Assembly: GCA_039201605.1 (NCBI GenBank)
Contig: JBCCRO010000003.1
Coordinates: forward strand, 62,001-126,000
Length of the DNA stretch: 64,000 bases
Origin: CADEDH01 sp039201605
GTDB taxonomy: Bacteria > Actinomycetota > Acidimicrobiia > Acidimicrobiales > SZUA-35
Direction of reading: 5' to 3'
Part shown: positions 53,340 to 62,939 of the stretch, piece by piece
How the letters are laid out: every line of letters begins with the position of its first letter
Numbering within the stretch: the first letter of the stretch is position 1
The notes under the pieces: model-generated
The model's input: the letters and a program-made list of their open reading frames with translations, nothing else
Told to the model about the DNA's origin: nothing
Databases searched by the model: none
Position numbers and translations under genes: made by a program

Positions 53340-54308
53340 ATGAACGACGCCCGATCACACCGCCTGCCACCGGAGCGCCCGATCGGACCGATGGCGCTGC
53401 TCGCACTCGCCCTCACCGCCCTGCTGCTGCTCGCAGGCTGCGGCGATGCCGACGACGACGCCGCCGACGGCCGCCTGACGGTGGTCGCCACCACCGGCCA
53501 GATCCACGATGCGGTCCTCAACGTCGGCGGCGATCAGGTCGATCTGATCGGCCTGCTCGGGCCCGGCATCGACCCCCACCTCTACATTCCGACCGAAGGC
53601 GACGTCGACACCTTCAACGACGCCGACGTGATCTTCTACAACGGCCTGTTCCTCGAGGCCCAGATGGAGCGGGTGCTGGAGGAGCTCGCCGACTCGAAGA
53701 CCGTCGTGGCCGTCGGCGACCGGCAGCCCGAGGCCGACCTGATCCCGGCCGGCGACGGCGAATTCGATCCCCACATCTGGAACGACCCCGACCTGTGGCA
53801 GGGGGTCGTCGAGGTCATCCGCGACACGCTGATCGCCGACGACCCGGCCAATGCCGATCTCTACCGCGAAAACGCCGCCGCCTACATCGACGAGATCGCC
53901 ACCACCCACGATGAGATGCTGGCCCTGGTCGAGCAGGTGCCCGAGGACAAGCGCCTCCTGATCACGGCCCACGACGCCTTCGGCTACTACGCCAGGAGCT
54001 ACGGGTTCGAGGTGGCCGGGCTCCAGGGCCTGAGCACCGAGTCCGAGGCGAGCACGGCCGACGTCCGGGAGCTGACCGACCTGATCGTCTCCCGGCAGAT
54101 CCCGGCCATCTTCGTCGAGTCGTCGGTTCCGTCTCGCAACATCGAGGCGGTGCAGTCCGCCGTCGCCGCCCAGGACTTCTCGGTCGAGATCGGCGGCTCC
54201 CTGTTCTCCGATGCGCTCGGCGAGGAGGGCCATCCGGCCGAGACCTACATCGGGATGCTGCGCTACAACACCGAGACGATCGTCGGCGCTCTGGCACCGG
54301 AAGGCTGA
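53340..54308 (+). CDS. Metal ABC importer, substrate-binding lipoprotein (ZnuA/MntA/TroA family)
   Basis: 322 residues from ATG at 53340; an in-frame ATG lies six bases earlier, but TAGACT (53327-53332) ends seven bases before 53340, which suits a leaderless start there. Lipobox LLLLAGCGDA. The cluster A-1 ligands are visible: His in GIDPHLYIPTEGD, His in EFDPHIWNDPD, Glu/His in LLITAHDAFGYYARSYG and Asp/Glu in AIFVESSVPSRN. The lack of a His-rich loop argues against ZnuA and for Mn, Fe or general divalent metal. It captures the ion outside the cell and delivers it to the two permeases. Confidence 0.9.
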   Translation: MNDARSHRLPPERPIGPMALLALALTALLLLAGCGDADDDAADGRLTVVATTGQIHDAVLNVGGDQVDLIGLLGPGIDPHLYIPTEGDVDTFNDADVIFYNGLFLEAQMERVLEELADSKTVVAVGDRQPEADLIPAGDGEFDPHIWNDPDLWQGVVEVIRDTLIADDPANADLYRENAAAYIDEIATTHDEMLALVEQVPEDKRLLITAHDAFGYYARSYGFEVAGLQGLSTESEASTADVRELTDLIVSRQIPAIFVESSVPSRNIEAVQSAVAAQDFSVEIGGSLFSDALGEEGHPAETYIGMLRYNTETIVGALAPEG

Positions 54309-54321
54309 CGGGGGAACCACG

Positions 54322-55107
54322 ATGACAGCCGACAGCGCTCCGCTCGCCCTCGAGGTCACCGACCTCACCGTGGCCTACGCCGAGAAGGCCGTGCTGTGGG
54401 ACGTCGATCTGGCCGTTCCGGCGGGCACGCTGATGGCGGTGATCGGCCCGAACGGCGCCGGCAAGACCACCCTGATCAAGGCCATCCTCGGCCTGCTCAA
54501 ACCGGCTGCCGGGCAGGTCCTCCTATCGGGCAAGGGTTACGAGCAGCAGCGCCGTCGGGTGGCCTACGTGCCCCAGCGGGGCAGCGTCGACTGGGACTTC
54601 CCCACCAGCGTCCTCGATGTCGTCATGATGGGCCGCTACGGGGATCTGGGCTGGTTCCGACGGCCGCGCCGCAGGGAGCAGGAGATGTCCCGCAAGGCGC
54701 TGGTCGAGGTCGGCATGGAGGATTTTGCCGATCGTCAGATCAGCCAGCTGTCGGGCGGTCAGCAGCAGCGGGTCTTCCTCGCCCGAGCCCTCGTCCAGGA
54801 CGCCGACATCTACTTCATGGATGAGCCGTTCCAGGGCGTCGACGCCACAACCGAGCGAGCCATCATCGGCCTGCTCCAGCGTCTGCGGGCCGACAACAAG
54901 ACCGTGGTCGCGGTCTACCACGACCTCCAGACCGTGGCCGAGTACTTCGACTGGGTGACACTGCTGAATGTCCGTCGGATCGCCAGCGGCCCGGTCTCCG
55001 AGGTGTTCACCGCCGAGAACCTGCGCCGAACCTACGGCGGTCGGATCGGCTTCGTCGAAGGCATCTCCCACCCGACCGACATGTTGGAAGCCGAGACCGA
55101 CCAGTGA
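54322..55107 (+). CDS. Metal ABC importer, ATPase subunit
   Basis: 261 residues. Walker A GPNGAGKTT, the Q-loop RRVAYVPQRGSVDWDFPTS (the SVDWDFP sequence is characteristic of Mn/Zn/Fe importers), signature LSGGQQQR, Walker B DIYFMDEPFQGVD and H-loop YHDLQ. It starts 13 bases after the binding-protein stop and its stop overlaps the next gene (GTGA). It energises metal uptake. Confidence 0.93.
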   Translation: MTADSAPLALEVTDLTVAYAEKAVLWDVDLAVPAGTLMAVIGPNGAGKTTLIKAILGLLKPAAGQVLLSGKGYEQQRRRVAYVPQRGSVDWDFPTSVLDVVMMGRYGDLGWFRRPRRREQEMSRKALVEVGMEDFADRQISQLSGGQQQRVFLARALVQDADIYFMDEPFQGVDATTERAIIGLLQRLRADNKTVVAVYHDLQTVAEYFDWVTLLNVRRIASGPVSEVFTAENLRRTYGGRIGFVEGISHPTDMLEAETDQ

Positions 55108-56272
55108 GCTGGGCCGGGCTGCTGGACGACCTGGTCTTCGACTACACGCTGCGAACGGTCGCCCTCGGCACGGCGATCATCGGCGTGATCAGCGGCGTGC
55201 TCGGCTGCTACGCCCTGTTGCGACGTCAGAGCCTGCTGGGCGACGCCATCTCCCACGCCGCGCTACCCGGGGTCGTCATCGCCTTCATGATCACCCGGAG
55301 TCGGGCCTCGATCGTGCTCATGCTCGGCGCCCTCGTCTCGGGTGTGCTGGCCACGCTGCTCATCCTCGCCGTCGTCCGCAACACCCGGCTCAAGGAGGAC
55401 AGCGCCCTGGGCATCGCCCTCTCGGTGTTCTTCGGTCTCGGGCTGATGCTGCTCACCGTGACCCAGCGCATGTCCGACGCCCGCCAGGCCGGTCTCGACC
55501 GCTTCCTGTTCGGTCAGGCGGCAACCCTCGTCGTGGCCGACGTGATCACGATGGCGGTGATCGCCGGGTTGGCGATCGGGCTCGTGCTGCTGTTCTGGAA
55601 GGAGTTCAAGCTCGTCAGCTTCGACCCGGACTTCGCCACCAGCATGGGCTTCCCGGCCCGGGGTCTGGACGTGGGGTTGACGACCCTGCTGGTGGTGGCG
55701 ATCGTGATCGGCCTGCAGGCGGTCGGCGTCATCCTGATGAGTGCGCTGGTCGTCGCCCCGGCGGCCGGGGCCCGACAGTGGACGAACCGCCTGGGAACGA
55801 TGACGATTCTGGCCGGCCTGTTCGGCGGGTTCAGCGGCGTGGCCGGAGCGCTGATCAGCAACACGAGGTCCGGGCTGTCGACGGGGCCCGTCATCGCCCT
55901 GGTCGTCAGCCTGATCACGCTGGCCTCGATGCTTGTCGCTCCCAACCGGGGGCTGATCTGGAACTGGGTGCGGCGGCTCCGACAGCGCCAGCAGTTCCGA
56001 TCCGAGACCGTCCTGGTCGACCTGTTGGCGCTCTCCCAGCAGCACGACTCACTGAGCTACGGCCACTCGGTCGACGCCATCCACGCCATGAACCGGGGAC
56101 GCCGGGGCGAGGTCAGGACCCTCCACGGCCTGCGGGAGCGACGGCTGGTCACCGGGACCGGCGACGGGATGTGGTCGCTCACCGAGGCCGGGGAGGCCGA
56201 GGCCCAGCGCATCCTCCAGGAGAACGACGGGGCACAGGCCGCCTTGACCCGGAGTCAGATCGAGGTGGCGCC

Positions 56273-56276
<4 letters not shown>
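55104..56276 (+). CDS. Metal ABC importer permease 1 with C-terminal winged-helix domain
   Basis: 390 residues from GTG at 55104. The ABC-3 permease part (about 1-285) has GVLGCYALLRRQSLLGDAIS, SHAALPGVVIAF, LKEDSALGIALSVFFGLGL and GVILMSALVVAPAAGARQW. The cytoplasmic C-terminus (about 300-390) is a winged-helix of the DtxR type: VDLLALSQQHDSLSYGHSVD, LHGLRERRLVTGTGDGMWSL, TEAGEAEAQRIL. It could sense metal or bind DNA, as the cleaved repressor half of chlamydial YtgCR does. The stop overlaps the next gene (GTGA). Confidence 0.9.
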
Positions 56277-57379
<1,103 letters not shown>

Positions 57380-57449
57380 GGTCCCTACCGGGCGCGCTTC
57401 GGCGGGATGCGGTCGACGCTCGGCCCCGACCGGTGGGCGACGATGGAGC

Positions 57450-57950
57450 ATGAGCAGCTTCTCGACCGAGCCCGGCAACGTTCTCTTTCTCGTGGTGAGC
57501 GCCTGCCCGCCCGCGCTGCAGACCGTCGACCGCATCCGGACCGAGCAGGCCGACGGCTGGGACGTTTGCGCCATCCTCACGCCCCAGGCGACGAGGTGGC
57601 TCGACGTGGCCGAGATCGAGCGGGTTACCGGTCACCCGGTGCAAAGCGAGATGCTGCTGTGGCCCACGCCCCCGGTCGAGCCGCTCGGCAACCGGATCGT
57701 GGCCGCCCCCATCACCTTCAACACGCTCAACAAGGTGGCCGCAGGCATGGCCGACAACATGGCGACCGGCCTTCTCTGCGAGGCGATCGGGAATCCCGAC
57801 ATCGAGGTGGTGATGGAGCCCAACGTGTCGACCGAGTTCGCCCGCCATCCGGCCTTCGCCCGCAACGTCGAGCTGCTGCAGGCGGCCGCCGTCCGCTTCG
57901 ACGGCGACGGCGGGTTCGGCGATCCGCCCTGGGCTGCGTCGTCGGTCTGA
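57450..57950 (+). CDS. Flavoprotein of the HFCD/phosphopantothenoylcysteine decarboxylase type
   Basis: 166 residues: a Rossmann-like FMN-binding core with NVLFLVVSACPPALQTVDRI, WDVCAILTPQATRWLD, IVAAPITFNTLNKVAAGMAD (start of the conserved flavin/decarboxylase loop) and LLCEAIGNPDIEVVMEPNVS. Similar short proteins occur in actinobacteria as single-domain flavoproteins. The substrate is unknown; CoaB is absent, so this is not the bifunctional CoaBC. It starts about 70 bases after the importer operon on the same strand. Confidence 0.8.
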   Translation: MSSFSTEPGNVLFLVVSACPPALQTVDRIRTEQADGWDVCAILTPQATRWLDVAEIERVTGHPVQSEMLLWPTPPVEPLGNRIVAAPITFNTLNKVAAGMADNMATGLLCEAIGNPDIEVVMEPNVSTEFARHPAFARNVELLQAAAVRFDGDGGFGDPPWAASSV

Positions 57951-58004
57951 CCGGCGACCGGTGAGCGGCCCGGACCGGCGGCGACTGCGAGTGGCCGTCG
58001 AGCC

Positions 58005-58589
58005 CTAGGCGGTGCGGGGGATCTCGGTGTCGAGCAGATCGCCGAGTTCGTGACCGAGGTCGTCGAGGGGTCGGCGGCTGCGGGCGGCCCGGGCCAGGAG
58101 GAGGCCGCCTTCAATAGAGGCGAGGAGCAGGGTGGCCAATCGTTGGGCCCGAGCGGGGTCGACCTCGACCGCGGCCAGCCCTTCGACGATGGCCCGCCGC
58201 CAGCTCTCGAACACATGGTGGCAGGTGCCGCCGATGGCGCCGCCCTCGTGGGCCCGCTCCAACGTCACGGTGGCGATCGGGCAGCCGTCGGCCCAGTCGG
58301 TGGCTTCCAGCACCTGGCCGGCGAGGTCGGTCCAGAGGCGGATGGCGTCGGCCGGGTGGCGGTCGACGAAGGCCTGGCGGACAAGTCGTTCGTAGTCGGC
58401 ACCGGCCGCGGTGAGGGCCTCGACGGCGAGCTCCTCCTTGCCGCCGGGGAAGTGGTGCGACTGGGAACCCCACGGGGTGTCGCTCTCGGCCACCACCTGG
58501 CGCCAGCCGGTGGCGGCGTAACCCTGCCGCTGGAACAGCGAGGCGGCGGTGGCGACCATCTTGCGTCGGGTGTCGCTGCGTCGAACCAC
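58005..58589 (-). CDS. TetR-family repressor (LmrA/YxaF-like)
   Basis: 194 residues from GTG at 58589. The helix-turn-helix is at about 8-52 (KMVATAASLFQRQGYAATGW, RQVVAESDTPWGSQSHHFPG). The ligand domain contains WADGCPIATVTLERAHEGG and LLASIEGGLLLARAARSRRP, which mark the LmrA/YxaF subgroup that responds to planar aromatic compounds. It is divergent from the zinc dehydrogenase gene across a long palindrome. TAATCT (58596-58601) six bases before GTG suggests a leaderless transcript. Confidence 0.88.
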   Translation of the reverse strand: MVRRSDTRRKMVATAASLFQRQGYAATGWRQVVAESDTPWGSQSHHFPGGKEELAVEALTAAGADYERLVRQAFVDRHPADAIRLWTDLAGQVLEATDWADGCPIATVTLERAHEGGAIGGTCHHVFESWRRAIVEGLAAVEVDPARAQRLATLLLASIEGGLLLARAARSRRPLDDLGHELGDLLDTEIPRTA

Positions 58590-58626
58590 GATCCCAGATT
58601 AGGAGGACTCGGACGATTGTCCTAGT

Positions 58627-58657
58627 CTTACGAGCGTCCTAGTAGGACACCCGTAAG
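58627..58657. promoter_or_regulatory. 31-bp palindromic operator between TetR and dehydrogenase genes
   Basis: CTTACG-AGC-GTCCTA-G-TAGGAC-ACC-CGTAAG: twelve of fifteen positions pair, centred on 58642. A further GTCCTAG half-site lies 17 bases before the core (58619). It is in the 92-base divergent gap, so the TetR protein is expected to bind here and control both genes. Confidence 0.8.
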
Positions 58658-58681
58658 AGCCGATGGTCGAGGGAGTGCGAG

Positions 58682-59800
58682 ATGCACCAGTTGTTGTTCG
58701 AGGGGCCGGGGGTGGTGCGCTGGGCCGAGGCCGAGGAGCCGACGCTCGACGATGTCGACGGCGGCCGCAGTGGCCGCGGTGGCGGCGCAGGCCGTGGCGG
58801 TGGTGGCAGCATCGAGGGGAACGGGGCTCCCCTGGAGCAGGTGCCCGGACCCGGGGCGGCCGTCGTCAGACCGATAGCCGTCGCCCTGTGCGATCTCGAC
58901 GTCGGCGTCCTACGGGGCGACTTCCCGCTGCCCGGCCCCTACCCGCTCGGCCACGAGGGTGTGGCCGAAGTGGTGGCGATCGGCCCGGAGGTGCGCTCGG
59001 TCCGCGTCGGCGATCGGGTGATCGTGCCCTTCCAGATCTCCTGCGGCGAGTGCGCACCCTGCCGGCGGGGGCGCACCGGCAACTGCGCCCTGCACCCACC
59101 GATGTCGACGTTCGGGCTGGGCACCATGGGCGGTCTGCAGTGGGGTGGCCTGCTGGCCGACCGAGCGCTGGTGCCCCATGCCGATGGGATGCTGGTGCGG
59201 TTGCCCAATGACGTCGACCCGGTGGCGGTGGCCAGCATGGGCGACAACATCGCCGACGGCTGGCGCTGCGTGGGCCCGCAACTGGCGGAGGAGCCGAGGG
59301 CGCACGTGCTCGTCGTCGCCGGCGACGCCGGGCCCAACTCGATCGGGCTCTACGCCGCCGGGCTGGCGGTGGCCGCCGGGTCGGAGCGGGTGGTGTACCT
59401 CGACGACGACCCCGAGCGGGGCGCCCTGGCCGAAGCCCTTGGGGCCGAGGTGCTCACCGGCCCGCCGCCGCGACGGGTGGGCAGCTTTCCGATCACGGTC
59501 GACGCCTCCGGTTCGAGCGAGGGGCTGTGCTGTGCGTTGGAGAGCACGGCCTCCGACGGTCGGTGCACCAGCCCGTCGGTCTACCTCGGCGACCAGGCGG
59601 TACCGATGTTGTCGATGTACTCGCGGTGCTGCACCCTGCACACCGGGCGGGCCCACGCCCGTCCGGCGATACCCGAGGTGCTCGATCTGGTGGCGGCGGG
59701 CTTCGACCCGTCGATCGTCACCACCGACGTCGTCGAGTTCGCCGACGCCGAAGCGGCCCTGGCCGAGCCCTCGATGAAGCCGGTGCTGGTCCGGCCATAG
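58682..59800 (+). CDS. Zinc-dependent alcohol dehydrogenase (MDR family) with Gly-rich insert
   Basis: 372 residues with GGGAG upstream. Catalytic zinc ligands are Cys70 (VALCDLDVGVLRGD) and His91-Glu92 (YPLGHEGVAEVV). The structural zinc site is Cys121, 124, 127 and 135 (SCGECAPCRRGRTGNC). NAD(P) binding is at GDAGPNSIGLYAAGLAVAAG with acidic DDDPE after the second strand, favouring NAD. Residues about 27-48 are an odd Gly/Arg-rich stretch (GRGGGAGRGGGGSIEG) in the N-terminal catalytic domain. The substrate is unknown. The divergent LmrA/YxaF-type repressor hints at a xenobiotic or aromatic inducer. Confidence 0.88.
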   Translation: MHQLLFEGPGVVRWAEAEEPTLDDVDGGRSGRGGGAGRGGGGSIEGNGAPLEQVPGPGAAVVRPIAVALCDLDVGVLRGDFPLPGPYPLGHEGVAEVVAIGPEVRSVRVGDRVIVPFQISCGECAPCRRGRTGNCALHPPMSTFGLGTMGGLQWGGLLADRALVPHADGMLVRLPNDVDPVAVASMGDNIADGWRCVGPQLAEEPRAHVLVVAGDAGPNSIGLYAAGLAVAAGSERVVYLDDDPERGALAEALGAEVLTGPPPRRVGSFPITVDASGSSEGLCCALESTASDGRCTSPSVYLGDQAVPMLSMYSRCCTLHTGRAHARPAIPEVLDLVAAGFDPSIVTTDVVEFADAEAALAEPSMKPVLVRP

Positions 59801-59860
59801 CCGAGCGCGAGCCCGGTCCGGCCGAGCCGGCGGCCGTCGTCGACCTCCGGAACGGGGCGC

Positions 59861-61657
59861 TCAGCGGCGCTCGTCGAGACGCACGATGCGCGACTCCCAC
59901 GGTCGGAGCACCACCTCGTCCGCCCCGTCCGCCTCCTCCGACACTCGATGTGTCCCGAGGAGCAGCTCACCGTAGGCCGGACCGGGCGACGGGAGGTCGG
60001 TGACGGCCACCGATGCCGACCCCACGTTGGCCACCACCAGCACGGCGACCTCGGGTAGCCGCCGAACGAAGGCCCAGATCGTCGGATGGTCGGGCAGGAG
60101 TAGCTCGAAGCGACCCGTCAGCAGCGCCGGCTCTTCCCGACGGAGCCGGATCAGCCGCCGGTAGTGGGCCAGCACCGACTCGGGTTCGGCCGCGGCCAGC
60201 TCGACGTTGATCGACTCGGCGTTGACGTTGACCGGGAGCCACGGTCGCCCCGTCGTGAACCCGGCCGAGGGCGAACCATCCCACTGCATCGGCGTTCGGG
60301 CGTGATCGCGGCTGCGTCGGGCCAGCGCCCGCCGCACCTCGTCGATCGGTGTCCCGTCGGCGAGTGCCCGGTCCCGGTAGTTGATCGACTCCACATCGTC
60401 GTACTCGTCGAGCTGCAGGGAGGTGTTGGTCATCCCGATCTCGTCGCCCTGGTAGACGAAGGGGGTTCCCCGGTGGCAGAGGAGCAGCGTGGCCAGGGTC
60501 TTGGCCGACTCGATCCGGAAGCGGCCGTCGTCGCCGAACTGGGAGAGCGAACGGGGCTGGTCGTGATTGCCGAGATACAGCGAGTTCCAAGCGACTTCGT
60601 CCATGTCGGTCTGCCACCGGGCCAGACAGCGCTTGACCTCGCCCAGGTCGACCGGCTCCGCCTCCCACTTGGTGGCGCCGTCGACGTGGCCGACCTCGAC
60701 GTGCTCGAACCCGAAGGCCATCGACAGTTCTCGCCGGGTCGGGTCGCTCACCCGGGCGGCCACCTCCGTGGTGAGCTCGGGCATCTCGCCGATGGTCACC
60801 AGACCCCGCTCGGTGAATCCCACCTCCCGATGCATCTCGGCCAGAAACTCGTGCAGGCGCGGCCCGTTGGCGAAGGCTGCGACGGCGGCCCCCGTCGCCG
60901 TCGCCGATCGGAGCGGTGATCCGGCCCACGGTCGGCTCCATGGTCGGCCCTCGACGAACCCGGTCGGTTTCGAGATCAGGTTGATCACGTCGAACCGGAA
61001 GCCGTCCACACCCCGGCCGGCCCACCACCGCAGCATCTCGTAGAGGGCGAGGCGGACGGCGGGGAGCTCCCAGTTCAGATCGGGTTGGCTCGGGGCGAAG
61101 CTGTGGAGGTAGTACGCCCCTCGCACCTGGTCGAAGGTCCAGGCCGGGCCACCGAAGGTGGCGGTCCAGTCGTTGGGTTCGGCCCCCGGCTCCCCGCCGG
61201 TCAGGCCGGGGCGAGGCGGTCGCCAGTGATACCACGCCCCCCGCTCGCCATCCGGCGACGAGCGCGAGTCGAGGAACCACGGATGCTGATCCGAGGTGTG
61301 GTTGGCGACGATGTCGACGATGAGGCGAATGCCTCGGTCGTGGAGGCGAGCGACCAGCTCGTCGAACTGCTCGAGGGTGCCGAACACCGGGTCGATGGAC
61401 CGGTAGTCGCTGACGTCATAGCCGTTGTCGACCTGGGGGGACCGGCAGATGGGCGACAGCCAAACCGCATCGACGCCGAGGTCGGCCAGGTGGTCGAGCC
61501 GATCGAGAATCCCGGCCAGATCACCGACCCCGTCACCGTCGCCGTCGGCGAAGGACCGGGGATAGATCTGGTAGACGACCGCCCGCTTCCACCAGTCCGG
61601 GGGGCGACGGTGGCCATCGACGGAGCGGTGGAGCGATCGATCGGGCGAGGTCGCCAT
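59861..61657 (-). CDS. GH13 alpha-glucosidase (oligo-1,6-glucosidase-like)
   Basis: 598 residues from ATG at 61657. The start is YQIYPRSFADGDGDGVGDLA (family block I region), followed by IVDIVANHTSDQHPWF, GFRFDVIN with nucleophile Asp223, TIGEMPEL with acid/base Glu291, and YLGNHDQPR with transition-state stabilising Asp366. GDGVGD is the calcium-binding-like loop of exo-acting GH13 enzymes. The lack of a signal peptide places it in the cytoplasm, where it would hydrolyse imported maltose, isomaltose or sucrose-type alpha-glucosides. It overlaps the small membrane protein gene by TGATG and ends the transport operon. Confidence 0.93.
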   Translation of the reverse strand: MATSPDRSLHRSVDGHRRPPDWWKRAVVYQIYPRSFADGDGDGVGDLAGILDRLDHLADLGVDAVWLSPICRSPQVDNGYDVSDYRSIDPVFGTLEQFDELVARLHDRGIRLIVDIVANHTSDQHPWFLDSRSSPDGERGAWYHWRPPRPGLTGGEPGAEPNDWTATFGGPAWTFDQVRGAYYLHSFAPSQPDLNWELPAVRLALYEMLRWWAGRGVDGFRFDVINLISKPTGFVEGRPWSRPWAGSPLRSATATGAAVAAFANGPRLHEFLAEMHREVGFTERGLVTIGEMPELTTEVAARVSDPTRRELSMAFGFEHVEVGHVDGATKWEAEPVDLGEVKRCLARWQTDMDEVAWNSLYLGNHDQPRSLSQFGDDGRFRIESAKTLATLLLCHRGTPFVYQGDEIGMTNTSLQLDEYDDVESINYRDRALADGTPIDEVRRALARRSRDHARTPMQWDGSPSAGFTTGRPWLPVNVNAESINVELAAAEPESVLAHYRRLIRLRREEPALLTGRFELLLPDHPTIWAFVRRLPEVAVLVVANVGSASVAVTDLPSPGPAYGELLLGTHRVSEEADGADEVVLRPWESRIVRLDERR

Positions 61658-62031
61658 CAACCGGCGACGTGACGCCGCGAGGATGGCGTCACCAGGAGAC
61701 CGACGGCGACGGCGGCCAGGGCCGGGGCCACCGGCCGGGCGCCGTCGACCGTGAACACCGCAACGGTCAGCAGCACCACCGACGCCACATCGACGGCGAG
61801 CAGCAGCCGCCAGGCGAGGCGCCGACCCTGCAGCACGCCGACCCAGAGTGCGGCGGCGACGGCGAGACCGAGGCCGACTCCGCCGGCCGAGGTCAGCAGC
61901 GGCGCCCCGAACGACAACGCCCTGACCGCACCGTAGAGCCACAGCGCGCCCGGCACTCGAAACAGCGACGGCAGGTGGGCGTCGGCCCCGGTCCGGCCGG
62001 TCGTCGATCCGGGCGGGGCGGTCGGCATCAT
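61657..62031 (-). CDS. Small membrane protein inside the alpha-glucoside operon
   Basis: 124 residues from ATG at 62031 (or 62028). After a polar N-terminus of about 30 residues come about four hydrophobic segments: LWLYGAVRALSFGAPLLTSA, LGLAVAAALWVGVL, WRLLLAVDVASVVLLTVAVF and PVAPALAAVAVGLLVTP. The gene overlaps both neighbours (ATGA with the permease, TGATG with the glucosidase). I do not recognise a family. A regulatory or accessory role in sugar uptake is possible only by context. Confidence 0.65.
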   Translation of the reverse strand: MMPTAPPGSTTGRTGADAHLPSLFRVPGALWLYGAVRALSFGAPLLTSAGGVGLGLAVAAALWVGVLQGRRLAWRLLLAVDVASVVLLTVAVFTVDGARPVAPALAAVAVGLLVTPSSRRHVAG

Positions 62032-62939
62032 CCCTTCACCGCCCCGGCGGTCAGGCCCCGCACGAAATAGCGCTGGAGGGTGAAGAAGACGACCAGCGGC
62101 ACGAACATCGCCACGAACCCGCCGGCGGTGAGCAGGTGCCACTCCTGACCACGGTCGCCGATCAGCCGGACGAGGGCCTGCTGGATGACCTGGTTCTCCC
62201 GGTCGGAGCCGAGGAAGATCAGGGCGATCAGGAAGTCGTTCCACACCCAGAGGAACTGGAGGATGGCGAAGGCGGCGATGATGGGCGTGCTCAGCGGCAT
62301 GATCAGTCGCCAGAAGATCTGGAAGTGCGACGCCCCGTCGATGAGGGCCGACTCGATGATCGACTTGGGCAGCGATCCGACGTAGTTCCGTATGAGGTAG
62401 ACGGCGAGGGGCATGGCGAAGGCGGTGTGGGCCAGCCACACCGCCACGAACGTGCCGGTGAGGTCGAAGTTGCCGTAGAGCCGCAGGATCGGGATCAGGG
62501 CCACGTACAGCGGCACGACCAGCAGGGCGATGAGCAGGGCGAACAGGGCTTGGCGGCCGGGGAAGTCCATCCAGGCGAAGGCGTAGGCGGCGAACGACGC
62601 GGCCACGATCGGGATCAGCGTGGCCGGTATCGACAGGACGAACGAGTTGATGAAGGCCGTGCCCAGGCCCGATTCGAGGACATCGGTGTAGTTCTCCAGG
62701 GTCCATTGACCGGCGAGCGGAGAGGTGATGGTGGTCCACCACCCCGAGCCCTTGACGAGGTCCTCCTGTCGGAACGAGGAGATCAGCAGGCCGATGGTCG
62801 GCACGAGCCAGAGGATGCAGAGCAGTGCGACCGGGATCGCCGACGAGAGCTTGCCGGGAAGCGGACGCCGGGGCTTGTCGGTCGTCGTCGCCGGGTCGTC
62901 GGCGAGGAGCGAGTCGTCTCCCAGTTCGATGGCGGTCAT
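62028..62939 (-). CDS. Carbohydrate ABC importer permease, MalG/AglG type
   Basis: 303 residues from ATG at 62939, overlapping the MalF-type gene by ATGA. Six membrane helices; the EAA loop is ESALIDGASHFQIFWRLIMP, and PLAVYLIRNYVGSLPKSIIE precedes it. The N-terminal 25 residues are cytoplasmic. It forms the pore with the MalF-type subunit. The downstream GH13 alpha-glucosidase supports alpha-glucoside as cargo. The ATPase is not in this window and may be a shared MsiK-like protein encoded elsewhere. Confidence 0.93.
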   Translation of the reverse strand: MTAIELGDDSLLADDPATTTDKPRRPLPGKLSSAIPVALLCILWLVPTIGLLISSFRQEDLVKGSGWWTTITSPLAGQWTLENYTDVLESGLGTAFINSFVLSIPATLIPIVAASFAAYAFAWMDFPGRQALFALLIALLVVPLYVALIPILRLYGNFDLTGTFVAVWLAHTAFAMPLAVYLIRNYVGSLPKSIIESALIDGASHFQIFWRLIMPLSTPIIAAFAILQFLWVWNDFLIALIFLGSDRENQVIQQALVRLIGDRGQEWHLLTAGGFVAMFVPLVVFFTLQRYFVRGLTAGAVKG

